Source of the DNA: Winogradskyella undariae
Lineage (GTDB): Bacteria > Bacteroidota > Bacteroidia > Flavobacteriales > Flavobacteriaceae
Length of the DNA: 64,000 nt
Reading direction: 5' to 3'
NCBI RefSeq assembly: GCF_013285155.1
Contig: NZ_JABTEL010000004.1
Coordinates: 186,001-250,000 of the forward strand
The translations under genes and the position numbers were made by a program. Below are positions 35,446-43,738 of this stretch, in pieces. The notes beneath the pieces were generated by a model. The model did no database searches. It was not told the origin of the DNA and saw only the letters and a program-made list of their open reading frames with translations. Within the stretch, counting starts at the first letter, position 1. Every line of letters starts with the position of its first letter.

Positions 35446-36279
35446 ATGATAGAAGATATTTATTTTCAAGATGAAGGAAAAGTAAAAATACTAGCTGCTT
35501 CAGTAGGTATCAGTAAAAAAAGATGGATTGCTATAACTGAAGATGAAGATGATGGAGGCAAGCATAGGGAGAAAATGTCTGAATACAGGATAGACCATTT
35601 ACCTATTATTCCAAATAATGGTGTTATCACTGAATTCTACAAAACTAAAACTCCAGATAATTTTACAGAAATAGAAAAAGAGCTAATTTCTCATGAAGAT
35701 GTATTGCCCATAGATACCACAATTGAAACTGTAATTGATAAGTTTTGTAAAGAAAAAAAATCATTTTATTTCTTGAGTTTTAATAAGGAGATTTCTGGCT
35801 TAATAACTATTGGAAACTTGAATTGTAAACAGGTTCAAGTTTATGTATTTAGTTTAGTATGTGAATTAGAAAGAGAGTTAGCTATATTCCTCAACTTTCA
35901 TCTTAACAACGATGAAATTTTGAAATGGCTTAATGAAAAATCTGAAGGTTCAAAAGAGAAGAGGAATAAATACTCACAGATACTTAATACCTACAATACC
36001 CTAGCAGAACAAGGTTTAGAAAACATGCTTACAGAGCATCTTTTTTTTGTTGATTTTTTTAATATTATTAAAAGTTATGGATTGCACAATGAATTGTTAT
36101 TGTCAAAACAAGTTTGGAAATCTTTCAGTAGTATTAATGAATTAAGAAATAAAATAGCACATCCTACAAGAAGTTTATTAGACAATTCTAATACTATTAA
36201 CGACCTTGGAAAAAGACTATTAAAAATAAATGATTTACTGTTTAGATTAAATACATATAAAAAAACTAATAATTTGTAA
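35446..36279 (+). CDS. CBS-HEPN fusion protein embedded in the type III R-M operon
   Basis: 277 residues. The N-terminal half looks like a pair of CBS domains: YRIDHLPIIPNNGVITEF (47-64), then PIDTTIETVIDKFCKEKKSFYFLSFNKEISGLITIGNLN (88-126; given as motif pieces TTIETVIDKF and GLITIGNLN). The C-terminal half is helical and ends with R234-N-K-I-A-H239, the R-N-x3-H signature of HEPN ribonucleases. CBS domains bind adenine nucleotides and HEPN domains often cut RNA in abortive-infection and toxin systems. It lies 7 bp after mod and 9 bp before res, so it is cotranscribed. I infer a nucleotide-sensing RNase that backs up restriction. A non-catalytic scaffold is the alternative. Confidence 0.7.
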   Translation: MIEDIYFQDEGKVKILAASVGISKKRWIAITEDEDDGGKHREKMSEYRIDHLPIIPNNGVITEFYKTKTPDNFTEIEKELISHEDVLPIDTTIETVIDKFCKEKKSFYFLSFNKEISGLITIGNLNCKQVQVYVFSLVCELERELAIFLNFHLNNDEILKWLNEKSEGSKEKRNKYSQILNTYNTLAEQGLENMLTEHLFFVDFFNIIKSYGLHNELLLSKQVWKSFSSINELRNKIAHPTRSLLDNSNTINDLGKRLLKINDLLFRLNTYKKTNNL

Positions 36280-36288
36280 TACAAATAA

Positions 36289-38970
36289 ATGGAATTAAAA
36301 CCATATCAACATAAAGTCATTAAAGATTTAGAGCATTTTTTGTCTTACACACAAAAAGAGTCTACACCTGCAAAAGCATTTAATCAATATTGGGAAGACA
36401 AGTTAGGCATACCCTATACCCCACAATTAGATGGTTCTTTTACAGGCATGAAACCTTATAAAGATAATGTGCCAAATGCATTACATATAGCTATAAAAGT
36501 ACCTACTGCTGGTGGTAAAACATTTATTGCTTGCAATGCTATACACACTCTAAACAAGCATTTTTATCAAGGTAATGCAAAAGCAGTTGTTTGGTTAGTC
36601 CCTTGGTCTAATTTATTACAACAAACAGTAAAAAACCTTTCAGACTCTAATCACCCATATAGAGAAAAGTTAAATAGCCTATTTGGTAACAGAGTTGAAG
36701 TGTATGAAAAAGACCAACTCTTACAAGGTGCTAATTTCAATCCTACTTCTGTAACAGAACAGCTCAATATTTTTGTGTTCAATTTTAGTAGTTTACGCAT
36801 AAATTCTAGAAAAAAAGAGGATAGAAAAGTGTTTCAAGAAAATGGCGCTTTAGAGTCTTTTAGAAACACTATTGTAGATAAAGAACGTGTATTACCAGAT
36901 ACAGATGAAACTGCCTTAATTAATGTTATAAGAAGCCTCAACCCTATTGTAATTGTAGATGAAAGCCATAATGCCGAAAGTGATTTAAGTGTTGAAATGC
37001 TGAACAATCTAAACCCTTCTTTAGTTTTAGATTTAACCGCTACACCAAAAGAAAACAGTAATATTATTTCTTTTGTAAATGCATTGGCTCTTAAAAAGGA
37101 AAGCATGGTCAAACTTCCTGTTGTAGTCTATAATCATCATAAAAAAGAAGAGGTTATAACTAGTGCTCTACACCTACAAAGGCAATTAGAACTTTTAGCT
37201 ATTGAAGAAGAAAAACTAACAGGGAAATACATTAGACCTATTGTATTATTTCAAGCTCAATCTAACATAAAAGGAAAGAACAACACTACTTTTCAGAAGA
37301 TTAAAGAGCAGTTAATAAAGATTAAGATTCCAGAAGAACAAATAAAAATAAAAACTAGTGGCATTGATGAGCTAAAAGGTATTGACCTAATGGCTAAAGA
37401 CTGCCCTGTTAAATATATCATTACAGTAAATGCTTTAAAGGAAGGTTGGGATTGCCCAAATGCATACATATTAGCATCATTGGCAGACAAATCGTCCCCT
37501 GTGGAAGTAGAGCAAATTTTAGGTAGAGTTTTAAGACAACCATATGTCGTTAAACATAAAGAAGCATTATTAAATATGTCTTTTGTTTTAACAGCTTCCG
37601 CAAAGTTCAATGAAACTTTAGATAGTATTGTTAAAGGTTTACAAGAATCTGGTTTTAGTAAAGATGATTATTATGCAGAAGAAGCACCTGAAGAAGAATT
37701 AACTCCAAATGAAATACTTACAGATAACTTATTTTCAGAAGAACCTAAACCTGATGACTATGTTAAATCTGATGAAGATTTTGATGTGGAAGCTGTTGAG
37801 TTTAATCCAGAGGAAGAAGTTACATTAAACACGATTAGTAAGCAAAATACTTTAGTATCTTATATTACAGAAAAGGCAAAAGTTGAAGGACAAACTTTTG
37901 AACAGAAAGTAAATGATATTGAAATTGATGATACCACTTCTATTTTTACAGATATTATGAAAACTGCACCTAAAGTTTATAAACTGGACTCCCAATTTAA
38001 AGAAGTTGCAACTACTATTAAATTACCTCAATTCTTTAAAAAAGTGGAAGAAGGAGAGCTTGGTGAGGTTAGCCTGTTTGAAGAATTAAATTCTGAAGAC
38101 CAATACTTAAATAAGGTAAGTTTACTTGATGGTTTTAAGCTATCTAATTACAGTACACAAGTTACTTTTGATGATATTTCTAAAGAGATATACGCAGTAG
38201 ATTTTAATGAGCAGAAAAAGACTGCTACTGCTCAAAAAGTAAGTAAAAGAGCTAAGGATATTCTTGTAGATACTATTCTTTCTAAACCTAAAGAATCACA
38301 AGTAAATCAGATTAGTAGCATTCTAGTATCCAAGCTTGGAGATATGACACCTATATCTCAGCAAGAACTTCAAAAGTATGTTAATAGAGTTTTTGACAAC
38401 CTATCTAAAGAACAAATTAGAGATATAGTAGATAATGATTTCATCTATGTTAAGAGGATTAAAGACAAGATTAGCGAATTAACTGATACTTATGCTAAAG
38501 AACGATTTAGAAAGCTTATTGATAGCAACAAGATAATTGTAAAGGAGAATTTTGTATTCCCAAAAAGCTTATCATTTTTAAATCCTAGCACCACAATTAG
38601 CAAGTCATTGTATGACAGGGAAGCTAGTATGAACAATTATGAACAGAAAATGATTATGGAGGTTGCTTCACTTGAAAACATAGTCTTTTGGCATAGAAAC
38701 CTCGAAAGAGGTAAAGGATTTGCTCTAAATGGGTTTAGTTCTAACCACTATCCAGACTTTATCCTTTATACAAAAAAAGGAAACATCATACTATTAGAAA
38801 CCAAAGGAGATGTGTATGATAATGATGATAGTAGAAATAAAAATATTTTAGGTAAGACTTGGGCTGAAAAAGCAGGAGATAACTTTAAATACTTTATGGT
38901 ATTTGAATCTAAACAGGTTGAAAATACTTATACAGCTAGAAGTGTAATTGAAGTATTAAAAGGATTATAA
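36289..38970 (+). CDS. res: Type III restriction endonuclease subunit (Res)
   Basis: 893 residues. SF2 helicase core: Walker A PTAGGKT (72-78), DESH box (224-227), motif III LDLTATP, and motif VI EQILGRVLRQPY (about 410-421). A long middle region follows. The C-terminal endonuclease has the PD-(D/E)xK motif P822-D823 ... E837-T-K839. This is the translocating and cleaving subunit that works with Mod and needs ATP. The length fits Res proteins. It is separated from mod by the CBS-HEPN gene, an uncommon insertion in this operon type. Start ATG at 36289. Confidence 0.93.
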   Translation: MELKPYQHKVIKDLEHFLSYTQKESTPAKAFNQYWEDKLGIPYTPQLDGSFTGMKPYKDNVPNALHIAIKVPTAGGKTFIACNAIHTLNKHFYQGNAKAVVWLVPWSNLLQQTVKNLSDSNHPYREKLNSLFGNRVEVYEKDQLLQGANFNPTSVTEQLNIFVFNFSSLRINSRKKEDRKVFQENGALESFRNTIVDKERVLPDTDETALINVIRSLNPIVIVDESHNAESDLSVEMLNNLNPSLVLDLTATPKENSNIISFVNALALKKESMVKLPVVVYNHHKKEEVITSALHLQRQLELLAIEEEKLTGKYIRPIVLFQAQSNIKGKNNTTFQKIKEQLIKIKIPEEQIKIKTSGIDELKGIDLMAKDCPVKYIITVNALKEGWDCPNAYILASLADKSSPVEVEQILGRVLRQPYVVKHKEALLNMSFVLTASAKFNETLDSIVKGLQESGFSKDDYYAEEAPEEELTPNEILTDNLFSEEPKPDDYVKSDEDFDVEAVEFNPEEEVTLNTISKQNTLVSYITEKAKVEGQTFEQKVNDIEIDDTTSIFTDIMKTAPKVYKLDSQFKEVATTIKLPQFFKKVEEGELGEVSLFEELNSEDQYLNKVSLLDGFKLSNYSTQVTFDDISKEIYAVDFNEQKKTATAQKVSKRAKDILVDTILSKPKESQVNQISSILVSKLGDMTPISQQELQKYVNRVFDNLSKEQIRDIVDNDFIYVKRIKDKISELTDTYAKERFRKLIDSNKIIVKENFVFPKSLSFLNPSTTISKSLYDREASMNNYEQKMIMEVASLENIVFWHRNLERGKGFALNGFSSNHYPDFILYTKKGNIILLETKGDVYDNDDSRNKNILGKTWAEKAGDNFKYFMVFESKQVENTYTARSVIEVLKGL

Positions 38971-38971
38971 A

Positions 38972-39910
38972 ATGAATGCAGATTTAAAAACACAAATACC
39001 AGATTTTCAAACAATAATGCTTCCTATGCTTAAATTATTAGCAGATGGTCAACCTAAATCGCTTAATGATGTAATGACATTACTTTCTAGTCATTTTAAT
39101 TTGACTCAAAACCACTTAAAGATTAAAGTTCCTAGTGGTCAAATGGGGCTATTTAGAAATCGTGTAGGTTGGACAAGAAGCTATTTAAAAAATGCGGGGT
39201 TAATTCATTATCCAAGTAGAGGAATATATCAAGTTACAGACTTTGGTAAGGATTACTTGAAAACTAATCCAACAGATTTAAGAATAAAGCATTTAAAAAA
39301 AATGCCTAAATATAAAGAATGGACTGACACATTTAATCAAGACCAGCCTGACTTGGTAGATAGCACTTTAACTAAAGATATTGTTAGTAAAACTCCCGAA
39401 GAGATTTTAGCGAACACAGTTACTCAACTAAATAAACAGTTAGCCACAGAAGTATTAGATAAGCTGAAAGAAAATACGTTTGGATATTTTGAAAGCTTTG
39501 TAATATCCTTATTACAAAAAATGGGGTATGGTGAGTTTAGAGAAGATTCAGGTACAGTTACAGGAGGAACAGGAGATAATGGTATAGATGGTATTATCTA
39601 CCAAGACAGGTTGGGTCTAGAAAGTGTATATATACAAGCAAAACGATTCACTACAGGAACTGTAGGCTCTCCTGACATAAGAAACTTCATCGGTTCATTG
39701 GCTCTTCAAGGAGTAAATAAAGGTGTGTTCTTAACTACATCCAAATTTTCAGATAGTGCTATGAAAACTGCCCAAGACAGTAAACAACAAAAAATCATTT
39801 TAATAAATGGTCAAGAGTTATCGAAACTTGCCATAGAATACAATTTAGGCGTTCAAGAAGATAATACTATCGTTATCAAAAAAATTGATTTAGATTATTT
39901 TGAAGAGTAA
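38972..39910 (+). CDS. mrr: Mrr-type restriction endonuclease
   Basis: 312 residues. The N-terminal winged helix (Mrr_N; KSLNDVMTLLSSHFNLTQ and FRNRVGWTRSYLKNAGLI, about 30-95) is followed by the Mrr catalytic domain (about 170-300), with YFESFVISLLQKMGYGE, D206 in GDNGIDGII and the Q222-A-K224 motif in YIQAKRF (PD-(D/E)xK fold). Mrr enzymes are type IV-like nucleases that cut modified DNA. It starts one base after res, so it is part of the same operon: restriction of unmodified DNA by Mod/Res and of foreign-modified DNA by Mrr would cover opposite phage strategies. Confidence 0.9.
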   Translation: MNADLKTQIPDFQTIMLPMLKLLADGQPKSLNDVMTLLSSHFNLTQNHLKIKVPSGQMGLFRNRVGWTRSYLKNAGLIHYPSRGIYQVTDFGKDYLKTNPTDLRIKHLKKMPKYKEWTDTFNQDQPDLVDSTLTKDIVSKTPEEILANTVTQLNKQLATEVLDKLKENTFGYFESFVISLLQKMGYGEFREDSGTVTGGTGDNGIDGIIYQDRLGLESVYIQAKRFTTGTVGSPDIRNFIGSLALQGVNKGVFLTTSKFSDSAMKTAQDSKQQKIILINGQELSKLAIEYNLGVQEDNTIVIKKIDLDYFEE

Positions 39911-39913
39911 TTT

Positions 39914-40084
39914 ATGTTTGACAATGAATGGTATTCTATTTATATTCCAAATGCTAAAAGACAAAATAGATAGGGTTTTAATGGCTCTATAGCAAAGGAC
40001 AATGTTAGAAACCTTTACACTAATAAGTCAATAGCCCACACGAAGAAAAAGGGAGCTGCAAACCCAATTAAATATTTTTTATAG
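39914..40084 (+). pseudogene. Decayed short reading frame behind mrr
   Basis: A frame starting MFDNEWYSIYIPNAKRQNR is interrupted by TAG (39971-39973) and continues in phase (GFNGSIAKDNVRNLYTNKS) to a TAG ending at 40084. Coding-like composition with an internal stop suggests a broken gene. Family not recognised. Confidence 0.35.
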
Positions 40085-40087
40085 ATA

Positions 40088-40189
40088 ATGCAACTCACTA
40101 AAACAGATTTCATACAATACTTAAATTGCCCAGAATTATTAAGATTACTTAAAAACAAGCTTGAAATTTACCCTAAAGGAAAGATGTAA
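40088..40189 (+). pseudogene. 5' fragment of a DUF2779-like gene
   Basis: 33 codons, MQLTKTDFIQYLNCPELLRLL and then YPKGKM before TAA. This is the characteristic beginning of DUF2779/PD-(D/E)xK-like proteins (they start M-x-I/L-T-K-T-D-F and continue with C-P-E-S), after which several hundred residues should follow. The rest is missing. It points to a deleted defence-type gene between mrr and the toxin-antitoxin pair. Confidence 0.5.
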
Positions 40190-40277
40190 ACGATTAACTT
40201 TAATTATTGAAATTGAGTTATCAACAAAATTTAAATTTTAATTAACACCTTCTGTTAACAAAAAAATCTATATTTGC

Positions 40278-40610
40278 ATGAAGATTACGTTTGATAATAA
40301 CAAATTAAAAAAGTATGCTAACAATGATAGCTTAGCAGAAAGAAAATTAGGAAAGCGAGAAGCCGAACTGTTTAAGCAAAGACTTGATGACTTAACAGCA
40401 GCCAAAAACTTAGAAGATGTTAGATATTTACCAGGAAAGTATCATGAATTAATTGGAAATAGAAAAGGACAATGGGCTTGTAATTTAGTTCATCCTTATA
40501 GATTAATTTTTGAACCCCATGAAGACCCAATCCCTGAAAACGAGAATGGTCAATATCTTTGGATTGAGATAAAGGGGGTTGAAGTAATTGAAATTGAAGA
40601 TTATCACTAA
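40278..40610 (+). CDS. HigB/RelE-like toxin
   Basis: 110 residues. The fold pattern of the RelE/HigB plasmid-maintenance killer family is visible: helix with ERKLGKREAELFKQRLDDLTAA, then LEDVRYLPGKYHELIGNRKGQWACNLVHPYRLIFEP and a final strand VEVIEIEDYH. Basic residues R/K in the middle strand correspond to the mRNA-cleaving site of such toxins. Its gene is 11 bp upstream of the HigA-like antitoxin. A TATATTTG box ends one base before the ATG (40269-40276), so the mRNA may be leaderless or the box may be incidental. Confidence 0.8.
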   Translation: MKITFDNNKLKKYANNDSLAERKLGKREAELFKQRLDDLTAAKNLEDVRYLPGKYHELIGNRKGQWACNLVHPYRLIFEPHEDPIPENENGQYLWIEIKGVEVIEIEDYH

Positions 40611-40621
40611 CAAAAAAAAAA

Positions 40622-41716
40622 ATGGCAACAATTAACGAATATTATCCGCAGTCTGTTTCACACCCAGGAACTACTTTGTCAGAAATATTATCTGAAAAAA
40701 AAATGGGAGCAAAGGAGTTTGCAGTAAGAACAGGTAAGCCTGAGAAAACAATATCAGATGTACTAAATGGTAAGAGTAGTATAACTCCTGAAATGGCTAT
40801 TCTATTTGAACAAGTTTTGAAAATTCCTGCACACTTTTGGATTAACAGACAAAAAAATTATGATGAATACTTTGCTAGAATAGAGTATCAAAAGACTATT
40901 GAAGAGGGAATAGAATGGTCTAGACAATTTCCCTATGCAAAGATGGCTTCATTAGGCTGGATTGAACCGACATTAAAAAAAGAAGCAAAAGTTATTAATT
41001 TATATGATTACTTCGAGGTTTCTAATACCAAAGGGTACCATGACTTTTATTACAATCAGAAACTTTTAGTTAATTTCAGAATTTCATTAAAAAACAATGA
41101 AAATGCAGGAGCAATAGCAGCTTGGTTAAGGCAAGGTGAAATACAAGCAAAAAAAATGGTAGTTACTGAGTTTAGTAAAAACGGCTTAAGTAAGGTTTTA
41201 CCAGAACTAAAGAAAATAATGGCTATACAGCCAATTGATTTCTTTGCCCAAATACAAGAACTTTGTAAAAGTATTGGTCTTAAGGTTGTTCATACACCTT
41301 GCTTACCTAAAGCTCCTATACATGGTTCTACTAGATGGCTCGGCAATACACCTTTAGTACAATTAAGTGGTAGGTACAAAAGAAATGATATTTTTTGGTT
41401 CACTTTTTTCCATGAAATTGGTCATATTTTACTACATGGTAAAAAATACATATCAATAGAGAATATTGAATATGATGGTGAAAACCAAGTTTATGAAAAT
41501 GAAGCAAATGAATTCTCTGCAAATATTCTTTTAACCAAAGCTGAAGAACAAGAAATAATAAAAAATCAAAGATTAACTGAAAAAGACGTAGTTGCTTACG
41601 CAAATAAATTTAAAACTCATCCTGCTGTCATCATAGGGAGGCTACAGTACTTAAAACTAGTCCCTTTTGGTTTGGGTAATCATTTATGTAAACCTATTGA
41701 TTTCACAGTCAAATAA
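40622..41716 (+). CDS. HigA antitoxin fused to an ImmA/IrrE metallopeptidase domain
   Basis: 364 residues. Residues 1-95 form an XRE/HigA antitoxin domain (HPGTTLSEILSEKKMGAKEFAVRTGKPEKTISDVLNGKSSITPEMA; motif pieces SHPGTTL and PEKTISDVLNG). The C-terminal half has the ImmA/IrrE zinc motif FTFFHEIGHILLH (H-E-x-x-H, about 262) and a second Glu (YENEANEFSANILL). Toxin is encoded upstream. ImmA-type domains cleave repressors in other elements, so this antitoxin could be removed by proteolysis under stress or infection. Such HigA-ImmA fusions are known; their mechanism is less studied. Confidence 0.88.
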   Translation: MATINEYYPQSVSHPGTTLSEILSEKKMGAKEFAVRTGKPEKTISDVLNGKSSITPEMAILFEQVLKIPAHFWINRQKNYDEYFARIEYQKTIEEGIEWSRQFPYAKMASLGWIEPTLKKEAKVINLYDYFEVSNTKGYHDFYYNQKLLVNFRISLKNNENAGAIAAWLRQGEIQAKKMVVTEFSKNGLSKVLPELKKIMAIQPIDFFAQIQELCKSIGLKVVHTPCLPKAPIHGSTRWLGNTPLVQLSGRYKRNDIFWFTFFHEIGHILLHGKKYISIENIEYDGENQVYENEANEFSANILLTKAEEQEIIKNQRLTEKDVVAYANKFKTHPAVIIGRLQYLKLVPFGLGNHLCKPIDFTVK

Positions 41717-41727
41717 GATAAAAAAAA

Positions 41728-41749
41728 CACCCTGTAATTAAACAGGGTG
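41728..41749. terminator. Bidirectional terminator
   Basis: CACCCTGT-aattaa-ACAGGGTG, a perfect 8-bp stem flanked by A-run on the left, between the converging antitoxin gene and DUF3871 gene. Confidence 0.8.
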
Positions 41750-41755
41750 CATCAC

Positions 41756-42790
41756 TCAACTCAAAAACCAACGATGTTTAGAATCACCATTGATAGCATT
41801 TGCCAGACCTTGAGTAAAATCAAAGGCATTGACATTTCTTGATAGAAAAGAATCTATGTAAGAGCCCTTATTAGCTCCTGTGAAGAGATTATATACATTC
41901 CAAAGGTTAATATCTCCATTTCCGTTTCTACAAAAGCTATCATCTAAATAATAGTCTTTAGCTACTGTAGAAATCTGTCCATCATTAAGCATTAATTCTG
42001 GAATTAGAGCCTTTTCCGCTTTTGGTAAAAAGTTATATAACCTTGCTCTACCTATAAGCTGAGCAAATTGCTGTTCAGTTAAATTATGCTGTGATAGCTG
42101 CTTCATATCCTGTAAATGGGATTGTGCACTATACCCCTCTATTAAGTCCATAATTTTAGACTGTAATTCAGAATAGTTTCCTACTCGCATTTCATCTTGA
42201 TACCCATCTGTAGAAATACATAGGTTACAACAGACCATATTTTGAAAACCTACAAAAAACTTAAATTTCTCATACGTTTTTCTGTTATACAAGTTTTCTT
42301 GATTGTAAGCTCTAACACCTCCAACAGTTAATGATACATCATGACCATTTATGTTTTCTGTAATAGATGGTATTCTAATGATAAATGCCATTCTTTCAAA
42401 GTACTGTGTTTTCTCATGTTCTAAAAGCTCTTTTACTGGCTTGTAAATAGCATCAGCAGTTCTGCCTTTAATTTGATGAGAAACTCTAACCTCTGGCACT
42501 TCAATTGTATGATGTGAAAACACCTTACCAATACAGTCTTGAGCTATTTCTATAAACTCTTGATGCGCTAATGTCTTCTCATTATCTTTACTGAATACAG
42601 GAATGATACATTCATGTTTTAAAGTAGAAAGGCTAACCTCTTTTGTGTTAGCCTCTATAAATGGGTTATGCTGATATACTTTATTTTTTGAAGGTATTTG
42701 CAAAGGATGCACAATTTCAGGAATACCTTCAAGATTATTAAATACTCCTTGACGTTGCTTGTTAAGCTCTGTTACTGATACTATTTCCAT
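41756..42790 (-). CDS. DUF3871 family protein
   Basis: 344 residues, soluble. Segments such as TVGGVRAYNQENLYNRKTYEKFKFFVGFQNMVCCNLCISTDG (pieces GGVRAYNQENLY and FFVGFQNMVCCNLCI) and GSYIDSFLSRNVNAFDF match my memory of DUF3871 (related to the DUF932 phage/plasmid proteins) in Bacteroidota mobile elements. Role unknown. Its start overlaps the end of the Sak4-like ATPase gene by 29 bp, so the two are translationally linked and probably act together in element DNA processing. Confidence 0.75.
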   Translation of the reverse strand: MEIVSVTELNKQRQGVFNNLEGIPEIVHPLQIPSKNKVYQHNPFIEANTKEVSLSTLKHECIIPVFSKDNEKTLAHQEFIEIAQDCIGKVFSHHTIEVPEVRVSHQIKGRTADAIYKPVKELLEHEKTQYFERMAFIIRIPSITENINGHDVSLTVGGVRAYNQENLYNRKTYEKFKFFVGFQNMVCCNLCISTDGYQDEMRVGNYSELQSKIMDLIEGYSAQSHLQDMKQLSQHNLTEQQFAQLIGRARLYNFLPKAEKALIPELMLNDGQISTVAKDYYLDDSFCRNGNGDINLWNVYNLFTGANKGSYIDSFLSRNVNAFDFTQGLANAINGDSKHRWFLS

Positions 42791-43625
42791 TTTGACTAAA
42801 ATTTTGTGGGTTAACTAATTTTTCTAATAAATCTTTTTTAGCTTGATACAAAGCTTTTAAAGGCAACTGAAAACTCGGGTGTTCTTTGTATAATTCCATT
42901 AGTTTACTAACAGATAAACACTCTTCTATTCTCTGTTTTATATCTTCTTCTTTTACAGGTGAAGTACACCATTCTAAAATGCGTTTTCCTGTAGAAGTAT
43001 TAATCATAAATTCTGGTCTACCTGAAAACAGATTAGTTCTATCTTTACTTGCTACTGCAAAGTGCTTAATATCTATATCAAATACTATAGTAAATTCATA
43101 AGACACATCATCTCTTTGTACAGCTTTAAGACCAACTTTTTCAGGAACATACTTTCCATCTTTTTGTTGTAGCACATAATCCTGTTTTGTTCTCATTGTC
43201 GCTATAACATGTGCATCACATTGTAAAATCTTATTTATAAATGCTTTTTGTCTAGGTGTAACTTTACTCCAATTAGCAAAAGAATTCCCTGGTAGTTTTG
43301 AATGGTAATCTAAAAGCTCATCCCATACTTGAGAGATGGAATCCAGCACTATCACTTCCATTCCTGCCTCTTCACAAACAGTTATAGCTTCTATAAATTT
43401 CTCTGGTGTATAAGGTGGTTGTAATGGCAATACATTGTAGTTACCTAAATGAGCATAAAGGTCAGCTGAGCCATTTTCTGTATCAATTACAGCCACTTTA
43501 TCCAGTTGGTCATTAGTTAGCCCTTTAGCCAATAAAAGTGAGCTTAAGCTCTTGCCTGAACCTGATGAACCTTGTAGAGCCATTTTAATTTTTGCTTGTT
43601 GTCTTTCTGATTTTCTTAATTGCAT
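42762..43625 (-). CDS. AAA/RecA-like ATPase (Sak4-like)
   Basis: 287 residues. Walker A GSSGSGKSLSS (about 19-29), Walker B MEVIVLDSISQVW and a conserved VIATMRTKQDYVL. It resembles phage Sak4-type single-strand annealing/recombination ATPases (RecA-core only, no DNA-binding N-terminal domain). Such proteins pair with an SSB partner; element B also encodes two OB-fold proteins with SSB-like tails. It probably promotes recombination or annealing during replication of the element. Followed by DUF3871, overlapping 29 bp. Confidence 0.8.
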   Translation of the reverse strand: MQLRKSERQQAKIKMALQGSSGSGKSLSSLLLAKGLTNDQLDKVAVIDTENGSADLYAHLGNYNVLPLQPPYTPEKFIEAITVCEEAGMEVIVLDSISQVWDELLDYHSKLPGNSFANWSKVTPRQKAFINKILQCDAHVIATMRTKQDYVLQQKDGKYVPEKVGLKAVQRDDVSYEFTIVFDIDIKHFAVASKDRTNLFSGRPEFMINTSTGKRILEWCTSPVKEEDIKQRIEECLSVSKLMELYKEHPSFQLPLKALYQAKKDLLEKLVNPQNFSQNGNSISNRA

Positions 43626-43701
43626 AATCTTATGTTTTTGAAGGTTAATATTAATTTGAATTATTTTTAAGTTGAACCTGAATAGATTCAGTACATAATG
43701 A

Positions 43702-43729
43702 AAAAGACTCTCAGTGTTGAGAGTCTTTT
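43702..43729 (-). terminator. Terminator of the element B integrase gene
   Basis: AAAAGACTCTCA-gtgt-TGAGAGTCTTTT, a perfect 12-bp stem followed on the minus strand by a T-run. It lies 9 bp after the integrase stop. Confidence 0.85.
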
Positions 43730-43738
43730 CATATAGTT

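Noticed and set aside
40269-40276. Promoter box of the toxin gene
   Set aside because: TATATTTG ends one base before the ATG, which would require a leaderless or internally started mRNA, and no -33 TTG is found; recorded only as a comment on the toxin gene.
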